Assembly: GCF_902833145.1 (NCBI RefSeq)
Contig: NZ_CADFEN010000016.1
Coordinates: 91,034 to 155,033, forward strand
Origin: Burkholderia sp. BCC0506
Lineage (GTDB): Bacteria; Pseudomonadota; Gammaproteobacteria; Burkholderiales; Burkholderiaceae
Direction: 5' to 3'
DNA: 64,000 nt
How positions within the stretch are numbered: position 1 is the first letter of the stretch; every line of letters begins with the position of its first letter. Below the pieces are notes generated by a model. That model made no database searches and was not told where the DNA came from. It worked only from the letters and a program-made list of their open reading frames with translations. This document shows, piece after piece, positions 54,501 to 64,000 of this stretch. Made by a program: the position numbers and the translations under genes.

Positions 54501-55762
54501 ACCGGGTGTTCGCGGATCACCTCTTCGAGGATGTCCCACACCACCGGCGTCTGGTTCTCGACTTCCTTCTTCGCCGCCTTGATGGTCGTCGCAACGCCCA
54601 TCACTTCCAGCTTGTTGAAGATGAACGGCTTGAACAGCTCGAGCGCCATCAGCTTCGGCAGACCGCACTGGTGCAGCTTCAGCGTCGGGCCGACCACGAT
54701 GACCGAACGGCCCGAGTAGTCGACGCGCTTGCCCAGCAGGTTCTGACGGAAACGACCGCCCTTGCCCTTGATCATGTCGGCGAGCGACTTCAGCGGACGC
54801 TTGTTCGCGCCCGTCATCGCCTTGCCGCGACGACCGTTGTCGAGCAGCGAGTCGACGGCTTCCTGCAGCATCCGCTTTTCGTTGCGGACGATGATTTCAG
54901 GCGCCTTCAGCTCGAGCAGACGCTTCAACCGGTTGTTACGGTTGATCACGCGGCGATACAGGTCGTTCAGGTCCGACGTCGCGAAACGGCCGCCGTCCAG
55001 CGGCACGAGCGGACGCAGTTCCGGCGGCAGCACCGGCAGCACTTCGAGAATCATCCACTCGGGCTTGATGCCCGAGCGCTGGAATGCCTCGAGGACCTTC
55101 AGGCGCTTCGCGTACTTCTTGATCTTCGCTTCCGAGCCGGTGTTCTTCAGCTCGGTGCGCAGCGTCTCGACCTGCTCGTCGATGTTGATCGCGCGCAGCA
55201 GTTCACGCACGCCTTCCGCGCCCATCTCGGCACGGAATTCGTCGCCGTATTCCTCGACCTTGTTGTAGTAATCCTCTTCGGTCATGATCTGCCGCGCCTT
55301 CAGCGGCGTCATGCCCGGTTCGATCACCACGTACGCTTCGAAGTACAGCACGCGTTCGATGTCGCGCAGCGTCATGTCGAGCACCATGCCCAGACGCGAC
55401 GGCAGCGACTTCAGGAACCAGATGTGCGCGACCGGCGAGGCCAGCTCGATGTGGCCCATCCGTTCGCGACGCACCTTCGCCAGCGTCACTTCGACGCCGC
55501 ACTTCTCGCAGATCACGCCGCGATGCTTCAGGCGCTTGTACTTGCCGCACAGGCACTCGTAGTCCTTGATCGGCCCGAAGATCTTCGCGCAGAACAGACC
55601 ATCGCGTTCCGGCTTGAACGTACGGTAGTTGATGGTCTCCGGCTTCTTCACTTCACCGAACGACCACGAACGGATCTTGTCCGGCGAGGCCAGACCGATC
55701 TTGATCGCGTCGAAAACTTCTTCCTGTTGGACTTGCTTGAATAGATCGAGCAGAGCTTTCAT
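51521..55762 (-). CDS. rpoC: RNA polymerase beta' subunit
   Basis: A 1413-residue catalytic subunit. The first zinc site is [20 protein letters not shown], the catalytic Mg site [13 protein letters not shown], and the second zinc site is in CGTSNG...[13 protein letters not shown]. Trigger-loop and bridge-helix regions are present ([20 protein letters not shown]). It is 21 bases after rpoB. Ends with a Pro/Glu-rich tail. Confidence 0.98.
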   Translation of the reverse strand: MKALLDLFKQVQQEEVFDAIKIGLASPDKIRSWSFGEVKKPETINYRTFKPERDGLFCAKIFGPIKDYECLCGKYKRLKHRGVICEKCGVEVTLAKVRRERMGHIELASPVAHIWFLKSLPSRLGMVLDMTLRDIERVLYFEAYVVIEPGMTPLKARQIMTEEDYYNKVEEYGDEFRAEMGAEGVRELLRAINIDEQVETLRTELKNTGSEAKIKKYAKRLKVLEAFQRSGIKPEWMILEVLPVLPPELRPLVPLDGGRFATSDLNDLYRRVINRNNRLKRLLELKAPEIIVRNEKRMLQEAVDSLLDNGRRGKAMTGANKRPLKSLADMIKGKGGRFRQNLLGKRVDYSGRSVIVVGPTLKLHQCGLPKLMALELFKPFIFNKLEVMGVATTIKAAKKEVENQTPVVWDILEEVIREHPVMLNRAPTLHRLGIQAFEPVLIEGKAIQLHPLVCAAFNADFDGDQMAVHVPLSLEAQMEARTLMLASNNVLFPANGDPSIVPSQDIVLGLYYATREAINGKGEGLSFTGVSEVIRAYENKEVELASRVNVRITEMVRNEDTSEGAPEFVPKITLYATTVGRAILSEILPHGLPFSVLNKPLKKKEISRLINTAFRKCGLRATVVFADQLMQSGFRLATRAGISICVDDMLVPPQKETIVGDAAKKVKEYDRQYMSGLVTAQERYNNVVDIWSATSEAVGKAMMEQLSTEPVIDRDGNETRQESFNSIYMMADSGARGSAVQIRQLAGMRGLMAKPDGSIIETPITANFREGLNVLQYFISTHGARKGLADTALKTANSGYLTRRLVDVTQDLVVVEDDCGTSNGVAMKALVEGGEVVEALRDRILGRVAVADVVNPETQETLYESGTLLDETAVEEIERLGIDEVRVRTPLTCETRYGLCAACYGRDLGRGSLVNVGEAVGVIAAQSIGEPGTQLTMRTFHIGGAASRAAVASSVEAKSNGIVRFTATMRYVTNAKGEQIVISRSGEAMITDDFGRERERHKVPYGATLLQLDGATIKAGTQLATWDPLTRPIITEYGGTVKFENVEEGVTVAKQIDDVTGLSTLVVIDVKRRGSQASKSVRPQVKLLDANGEEVKIPGTEHAVQIGFQVGALITVKDGQQVQVGEVLARIPTEAQKTRDITGGLPRVAELFEARSPKDAGILAEVTGTTSFGKDTKGKQRLVITDLEGNQHEFLIAKEKQVLVHDAQVVNKGEMIVDGPADPHDILRLQGIEALSRYIVDEVQDVYRLQGVKINDKHIEVIVRQMLRRVQITDNGDTRFIPGEQVERSDMLDENDRMIAEGKRPASYDNVLLGITKASLSTDSFISAASFQETTRVLTEAAIMGKRDDLRGLKENVIVGRLIPAGTGLAFHKARKAKESSDRERFDQIAAEEAFDFGTPSAPAEEPQHPAAE

Positions 55763-55783
55763 TGCCTTCTCTCCGTAGTCCGA

Positions 55784-59890
<4,107 letters not shown>

Positions 59891-60109
59891 ACGATCTCCG
59901 AATCACGGCGGGTGCTATCGAGGCGGAATACCTGGACGTTTCAAACCCGAGTGTTCACCGACTGAGACCCGATGGCCGTTCGACGGCTTGAACGAGCCGA
60001 GAAGCTTGGTGGTTGGCCGCTACCAACCGCTGGCTGACGGCAGCGGATGCCTGTGTTGCCCGCTACCCGACCAAACTTGCCTTCTGCAGTCGCTTCAGAA
60101 GACAAAGAG

Positions 60110-60151
60110 AACCGCCAATCGTGCGTGATTCACCACAACGATCAGGCGGTT
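60110..60151 (-). terminator. Second attenuator-like hairpin in the rplL-rpoB spacer
   Basis: On the minus strand AACCGCC and GGCGGTT close a stem with a further ATCGT/ACGAT helix inside, followed by CTCTTTGTCTTC. Imperfect and followed by a weak T-run, so it may be a processing site. Confidence 0.45.
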
Positions 60152-60220
60152 TTCTTTGGCTTCTGGGGCCGATTATTCGTGCTCCCGAATGAGTGCCAGA
60201 ATAACGTCCCCACAAAGCAC

Positions 60221-60256
60221 AAAAAGGCCGGCGGTGAAAATACCGCCAGCCTTCGC
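60221..60256 (-). terminator. Attenuator after rplL
   Basis: On the minus strand AAGGCTGGCGGT and ACCGCCGGCCTT pair (one wobble) across ATTTTC, followed by TTTGTG. It lies 16 bases past the rplL stop. Partial termination here would let more L7/L12 than RNA polymerase be made. Confidence 0.8.
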
Positions 60257-60271
60257 ACAGCGCGTCGAAAC

Positions 60272-60646
60272 TTACTTGACTTCGACCTTCGCGCCAGCTT
60301 CTTCCAGCTTCTTCTTGGCTTCTTCAGCAGCAGCCTTGTCGACGCCTTCCTTGATGGGCTTCGGTGCACCGTCAACCAGGTCCTTCGCTTCCTTCAGGCC
60401 CAGGCCCGTCAGTTCGCGAACGGCCTTGATGACCGAAACCTTGTTGGCGCCGGCTTCAGCCAGGACGACCGTGAATTCGGTCTTCTCTTCTGCAGCGGCA
60501 GCAGCGCCGCCGCCTGCCGGGCCAGCGACTGCCACTGCAGCTGCCGACACGCCAAACTTCTCTTCGAACGCCTTGACCAGTTCGTTCAGTTCCAGAACGG
60601 TCATCCCTTCGACTGCTGCCAGGATGTCTTCTTTTGCGATTGCCAT
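60272..60646 (-). CDS. rplL: 50S ribosomal protein L7/L12
   Basis: A 124-residue stalk protein present in several copies per ribosome. The N-terminal dimerisation part ([20 protein letters not shown]) is joined by an Ala/Gly-rich hinge to the factor-binding domain ([20 protein letters not shown]). Followed by an attenuator before rpoB. Confidence 0.97.
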   Translation of the reverse strand: MAIAKEDILAAVEGMTVLELNELVKAFEEKFGVSAAAVAVAGPAGGGAAAAAEEKTEFTVVLAEAGANKVSVIKAVRELTGLGLKEAKDLVDGAPKPIKEGVDKAAAEEAKKKLEEAGAKVEVK

Positions 60647-60709
60647 TTGAAATACTCCTAAATTGAATTCGGATACAGCCAGCGATCAATAACGCTGATG
60701 CACGTTCGC

Positions 60710-61207
60710 TTATGCAGCTTCCGCTTGCTTCTTCTCGGCCAGCGCGGCCAGGGCACGCGCGAAGCCCGAAACAGGCGCTTGCATAACGAACAGCAGCTTC
60801 GAGAGCAGTTCTTCGCGGCTCGGGATGCTTGCCAGCGCTTGCACGCCAGCCTTGTCCATCACCTTGCCATCGAACGAACCAGCCTTGATGACCAACTTGT
60901 CATTGCTCTTGCTGAAGTCGTTGACGACCTTAGCAGCAGCAATTGCATCTTCCGAGATGCCGTAGATCAGCGGACCAGTCATCTGCTCTGCCAGCGGAGC
61001 AAACGGCGTACCTTCGACGGCGCGACGCGCCAGCGTGTTCTTCAACACGCGCAGGTAAACCTTTTGCTCACGCGCTTGCGCGCGCAGCTTGGTCAGATCG
61101 CCAACCGCAATTCCACGATACTCAGCCAGCACAACGGTCTGGGCCTTCGCGACTTGCGCGGAAACCTCAGCGACGACGGCTTGCTTGTCTTCTCTATTAA
61201 GCGGCAC
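60710..61207 (-). CDS. rplJ: 50S ribosomal protein L10
   Basis: A 165-residue L10 that anchors L7/L12 and represses its own mRNA in E. coli. [20 protein letters not shown] begins it and the C-terminal helix binds L7/L12. TCTGGAGGCTAACC places a good GGAGG before the start. The 307-base leader upstream is structured. Confidence 0.97.
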
Positions 61208-61514
61208 GGTTAGCCTCCAGAAACGATACGTTCGGCCTGCCGGTATGGCGAAACCTCACGTACCTCGTTCAACAACGGCGTCCGACCTCGTTAGGAGTAT
61301 TTCCACCTCACGCCGCGAATCGCTTCGCGGCCTGCGGCTTCACCACTGCAAAACTTTTTCGGGTTCGCCATCTGCGTTGGCTTGAATTAAGGGGATCACC
61401 CGACTGCTGCGCCCCACCAACGGTCTTTGATAACCGGTTGTTCGCCATGCAGCACGAACAACCGCCCAAAGCCCATGTAGGCCGCCTCGCGAGCGAAGCG
61501 GCCCGAATACTTGC
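61208..61514 (-). promoter_or_regulatory. Structured rplJ leader, candidate L10 autoregulatory region
   Basis: A 307-base spacer between rplA and rplJ without a gene. Hairpins seen: GGTTGTTCG/CGAACAACC (61436-61463), GCCGCGAA/TTCGCGGC (61312-61331), and GGCCGC/GCGGCC near the rplA end (61480-61503). In E. coli the L10-L12 complex binds such a leader. No confident promoter was found. Assignment is by position. Confidence 0.5.
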
Positions 61515-62213
61515 TTACTGTGCTGCCAGCGTAGCCTGGTCGACACGCACGCCGACGCCCATCGTGCTCGACAGTGCGATCTTGCGCAGGTACACGCCCT
61601 TGCTCGTTGCCGGCTTTGCCTTCTGCAGCGCGTCGATCAGCGCCGACAGGTTCGAACGCAGCGCGGTCGGCTCGAACGATGCACGGCCGATGGTCGCGTG
61701 AATGATACCGGCCTTGTCGACACGGAATTGCACCTGACCGGCCTTCGCGTTCTTGACGGCGGTTGCGACGTCCGGCGTGACCGTACCGACCTTCGGGTTC
61801 GGCATCAGGCCGCGCGGGCCCAGGATCTGGCCGAGCGTACCGACGATACGCATCGTGTCCGGCGAAGCGATCACGATGTCGAAATCCATCTGACCAGCCT
61901 TGATCTGCTCGGCGAGGTCTTCCATACCGACGATTTCCGCGCCTGCTGCACGCGCCTGCTCGGCCTTTTCACCTTGCGCGAACACGGCAACGCGAACCGA
62001 CTTGCCCGTACCTGCCGGCAGAACGACCGAACCACGAACGACCTGGTCCGACTTCTTCGCGTCGATGCCGAGCTGGACTGCGACGTCGATCGACTCGTCG
62101 AACTTCGCGCTCGCGCATTCCTTCACGAGGCTCAGTGCGTCTTCGATCGCGTACAGCTTCTGACGGTCGACCTTGGCGGCAAATGCCTGACGGCGCTTGG
62201 AGATCTTAGCCAT
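61515..62213 (-). CDS. rplA: 50S ribosomal protein L1
   Basis: A 232-residue L1 of the E-site stalk; it represses rplKA translation in E. coli. [40 protein letters not shown] and [18 protein letters not shown] are diagnostic. Its start abuts the rplK stop. Confidence 0.97.
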   Translation of the reverse strand: MAKISKRRQAFAAKVDRQKLYAIEDALSLVKECASAKFDESIDVAVQLGIDAKKSDQVVRGSVVLPAGTGKSVRVAVFAQGEKAEQARAAGAEIVGMEDLAEQIKAGQMDFDIVIASPDTMRIVGTLGQILGPRGLMPNPKVGTVTPDVATAVKNAKAGQVQFRVDKAGIIHATIGRASFEPTALRSNLSALIDALQKAKPATSKGVYLRKIALSSTMGVGVRVDQATLAAQ

Positions 62214-62645
62214 TTACACGCCCTCCACAGTGATACCCATCGAGCGTGCGCTACCAGCGATGGTGCGAACGGCTGCGTCCAGATCAGCTGCCGTAAGGTC
62301 CGGCATCTTGGTCTTCGCGATTTCTTCGGCTTGAGCGCGCGTGATCGAACCGACCTTGTCGGTGTGCGGCTTGCTCGAGCCCTTGTCCACCTTCGCCGCC
62401 TTCTTGATCAGGACGGTCGCCGGCGGCGTCTTCATCACGAACGTGAAGCTCTTGTCAGCGAATGCCGTGATGACCACCGGCACCGGCAGACCCGGCTCCA
62501 TGCCTTGAGTCTGCGCGTTGAACGCCTTGCAGAACTCCATGATGTTCAGGCCGCGCTGGCCCAGTGCCGGACCGACCGGCGGCGACGGGTTGGCTTTACC
62601 TGCAGGGATCTGCAGCTTGATAAAGCCGATAATCTTCTTTGCCAT
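62214..62645 (-). CDS. rplK: 50S ribosomal protein L11
   Basis: A 143-residue L11 of the GTPase centre, also needed for RelA activation. [20 protein letters not shown] with the Pro-rich [20 protein letters not shown] are diagnostic. The ATG at 62645 is used; one four codons upstream is not conserved. A long perfect hairpin stands between nusG and rplK. Confidence 0.97.
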   Translation of the reverse strand: MAKKIIGFIKLQIPAGKANPSPPVGPALGQRGLNIMEFCKAFNAQTQGMEPGLPVPVVITAFADKSFTFVMKTPPATVLIKKAAKVDKGSSKPHTDKVGSITRAQAEEIAKTKMPDLTAADLDAAVRTIAGSARSMGITVEGV

Positions 62646-62752
62646 TTGAAACCTCATTGGAACGCCGGGAAGGCGTTCGGTGAGTGATAACGCGCTTTCG
62701 CCTTTGGCTACTGACGCTCCTCAACGGCCATGACGCGGGCCGTAAGCGCGAA

Positions 62753-62776
62753 GGTGGGCAGCCGAGGCTGCCCACC
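62753..62776 (-). promoter_or_regulatory. Perfect 11-base hairpin between nusG and rplK
   Basis: GGTGGGCAGCC and GGCTGCCCACC pair perfectly with a two-base loop. It begins ten bases past the nusG stop. No T-run follows, so it looks like an mRNA stability or processing element more than a terminator. Confidence 0.6.
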
Positions 62777-62785
62777 GAATCGGGA

Positions 62786-63343
62786 TCAAACTTTTTCGAC
62801 CTGACCGAACTCGAGTTCGACCGGGGTGGAGCGGCCAAAAATGGTGACCGACACACGCACGCGCGATTTCTCGTAGTTGACTTCTTCGACGGTGCCGTTG
62901 AAGTCCGTGAACGGGCCTTCCTTGACACGCACCATCTCGCCGACTTCGAACAGGGTCTTCGGGCGCGGTTTTTCGACGCCTTCCTGCATCTGCGACATGA
63001 TCTTCTCGACTTCCTTCGGGGAAATCGGGGTCGGACGGTTACGCGCACCGCCGACGAAACCGGTGACCTTCGCGGTATTCTTCACGAGGTGCCACGTTTC
63101 GTCCGTCATTTCCATTTCCACCAGCACGTAGCCGGGGAAGAAACGACGCTCAGTCACTGCCTTGTGGCCACCCTTGACTTCGACCACTTCTTCGGTCGGG
63201 ACCAGGATCTGACCGAATTTGTCCTGCATGCCAGCACGTTCGATGCGCTCTTGAAGCGCACGTTGCACGCTCTTCTCCATACCGGAGTAGGCGTGCACGA
63301 CGTACCAACGCTTTCCGCTCGGGGATGCCGGAGTATCGCTCAT
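62786..63343 (-). CDS. nusG: Transcription termination/antitermination factor NusG
   Basis: A 185-residue factor that binds RNA polymerase beta' and couples it to Rho or to S10. The NGN domain is visible ([40 protein letters not shown]), and the C-terminal KOW domain reads [20 protein letters not shown]. One base separates it from secE. Confidence 0.97.
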   Translation of the reverse strand: MSDTPASPSGKRWYVVHAYSGMEKSVQRALQERIERAGMQDKFGQILVPTEEVVEVKGGHKAVTERRFFPGYVLVEMEMTDETWHLVKNTAKVTGFVGGARNRPTPISPKEVEKIMSQMQEGVEKPRPKTLFEVGEMVRVKEGPFTDFNGTVEEVNYEKSRVRVSVTIFGRSTPVELEFGQVEKV

Positions 63344-63344
63344 A

Positions 63345-63725
63345 TCATTTCCAACCCAGAATCGCCGAGAAAATCACCCATTCGATCGATTTGTCGCTCA
63401 ACCAGAGGAAAATCGCCATCACGAGCACGAAACCGAACACGACGAGTGTGGTTTGCGTTGCTTCCTTGCGGGTGGGCCATACGACCTTCCGGACTTCCTT
63501 GTACGAATCCTTGGCAAATGCAATGAGGCTCTTGCCAGGGGGGGACATCAGCCCGACGGCCACGCCGGCGATGATACCTACCGCCAACGCGGCACCGCGG
63601 ACATACCACTGCTGATTGGCCAGCCAGAAGAAGCCCACGAATCCGGCCAACACCAGCAATACGCCCAGGGCCAGCATCAGCTTATCGCCGGAGGTATTTA
63701 CAGTTTCGACGGATGGATTCGCCAT
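63345..63725 (-). CDS. secE: Preprotein translocase subunit SecE
   Basis: A 126-residue membrane protein of the Sec channel with three predicted spans, like E. coli SecE. The conserved amphipathic helix and last span are in [20 protein letters not shown] and [20 protein letters not shown]. It partners the SecY encoded at 33377-34726. Between tRNA-Trp and nusG. Confidence 0.96.
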   Translation of the reverse strand: MANPSVETVNTSGDKLMLALGVLLVLAGFVGFFWLANQQWYVRGAALAVGIIAGVAVGLMSPPGKSLIAFAKDSYKEVRKVVWPTRKEATQTTLVVFGFVLVMAIFLWLSDKSIEWVIFSAILGWK

Positions 63726-63742
63726 AACACCTTAAAACAAAT

Positions 63743-63761
63743 GCCACGTGGGACACGTGGC
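63743..63761 (-). terminator. Perfect hairpin between tRNA-Trp and secE
   Basis: GCCACGTG and CACGTGGC form an eight-base stem with a three-base loop; read on the minus strand it is followed by ATTTGTTTTAAGG. It may partly end the tuf-tRNA transcript or guide 3' processing of the tRNA. Confidence 0.45.
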
Positions 63762-63767
63762 GATTTT

Positions 63768-63843
63768 TGGCAGGGGCAGAGGGAATCGAACCCCCAACCT
63801 TCGGTTTTGGAGACCGACGCTCTGCCAGTTGAGCTATACCCCT
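63768..63843 (-). tRNA. trpT: tRNA-Trp (anticodon CCA)
   Basis: A 76-base tRNA with encoded CCA. The acceptor stem AGGGGTA pairs with TGCCCCT, the anticodon arm is CGGTCTCCAAAACCG, and the T arm reads GGGGGTTCGATTCCC. It lies between tuf copy 2 and secE, the usual betaproteobacterial order. Confidence 0.97.
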
Positions 63844-63851
63844 AAACCATG

Positions 63852-63877
63852 TTGGGGCCGGCTGCTGCCAGCCCCAA
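63852..63877 (-). other. Hairpin between tuf copy 2 and tRNA-Trp
   Basis: On the minus strand TTGGGGCTGGC and GCCGGCCCCAA pair (one wobble) across AGCA, eight bases before the tRNA. No T-run follows, so it is probably a processing structure in a tuf-tRNA precursor. Confidence 0.45.
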
Positions 63878-63902
63878 AACTGTCGATCAACGAATAACTG
63901 GC

Positions 63903-64000
63903 TTACTCGATGATCTTGGCGACGACGCCTGCGCCGACGGTACGGCCGCCTTCGCGGATTGCGAAGCGCAGACCTTCTTCCATCGCGATCGGCGCGATCA
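63903..64000 (-). CDS. tuf: Elongation factor Tu, copy 2, 3' end only
   Basis: The last 98 bases (stop TAA at 63905-63903) of a second tuf gene, cut by the right edge. They are identical base for base to 44684-44781 of copy 1 and encode the EF-Tu C-terminus ending in VAKIIE. The copy heads the tuf-trpT-secE-nusG group. Confidence 0.95.

Larger units (their letters stand above)
59891..60271 (-). other. 381-base rplL-rpoB spacer
   Basis: No gene is visible. It holds two terminator-like hairpins (60221-60256 and 60110-60151) and then about 200 bases of leader without a clear ORF before rpoB (ribosome site GGAGA six bases before the ATG). This is the place where E. coli has its attenuator and RNase III site. 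Confidence 0.6.

Noticed and set aside
51536-55744. A stop-free plus-strand frame of about 1400 codons opposite rpoC, and a similar one of about 1300 codons opposite rpoB (55874-59791)
   Set aside because: Frames mirror the codons of the highly conserved rpoC and rpoB; translations are rich in Arg, His and Asp with no domain pattern, as expected for antisense frames in GC-rich genes.

Overview
The window is GC-rich (about 65 percent by eye). Gene content and order fit the large chromosome of a betaproteobacterium of the Burkholderia type, probably Burkholderia cepacia complex. The pointers are System II cytochrome c maturation genes, the order pilMN-pilO/P-pilQ-aroK-aroB, tuf-tRNA-Trp-secE-nusG-rplKAJL-rpoBC running into the str, S10, spc and alpha ribosomal operons, an arginine-rich tail on S3, and two tuf copies. 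I infer the genus from these traits; no database was consulted.

Left part (1-29558), mixed housekeeping genes. It opens with the start of gltB (glutamate synthase) on the minus strand, preceded by a REP-associated transposase relative whose catalytic residues are replaced. An OmpW-like porin follows on the plus strand. A five-gene ugpBAECQ cassette takes up and breaks down glycerol-3-phosphate and glycerophosphodiesters. Next come dgt, aroB and aroK, and a compact pilus-assembly block in which PilO-like and PilP-like regions form one protein. The block is divergent from mrcA (PBP1a). Then cyaY, lptM, msrQ/msrP (periplasmic methionine sulfoxide repair), ccsA/ccsB with a cytochrome c4 (haem delivery and a c-type cytochrome), engB, hemB (haem synthesis), dsbD and cutA. 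Haem and thiol redox biology is a common thread from 18.2 to 29.6 kb.

Right part (29765-64000), one of the densest translation and transcription regions of the chromosome, all on the minus strand. In transcription order from the right edge: the 3' end of a second tuf, tRNA-Trp, secE, nusG, rplK, rplA, rplJ, rplL, rpoB, rpoC; recQ; rpsL, rpsG, fusA, tuf; rpsJ, rplC to rpsQ; rplN to rpmJ; rpsM, rpsK, rpsD, rpoA, rplQ. Several junctions carry strong hairpins, terminator-like structures or internal promoters, which would adjust stoichiometry within nominal operons.

The most notable non-coding signal is a candidate small RNA of about 106 nt on the minus strand between engB and hemB (about 26077-26182). 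It has two adjacent hairpins, one presenting an anti-Shine-Dalgarno C-rich loop, and a strong intrinsic terminator pointing against both flanking plus-strand genes. Otherwise the window is core genome. I see no prophage, integron, CRISPR array, defence island or biosynthetic cluster.
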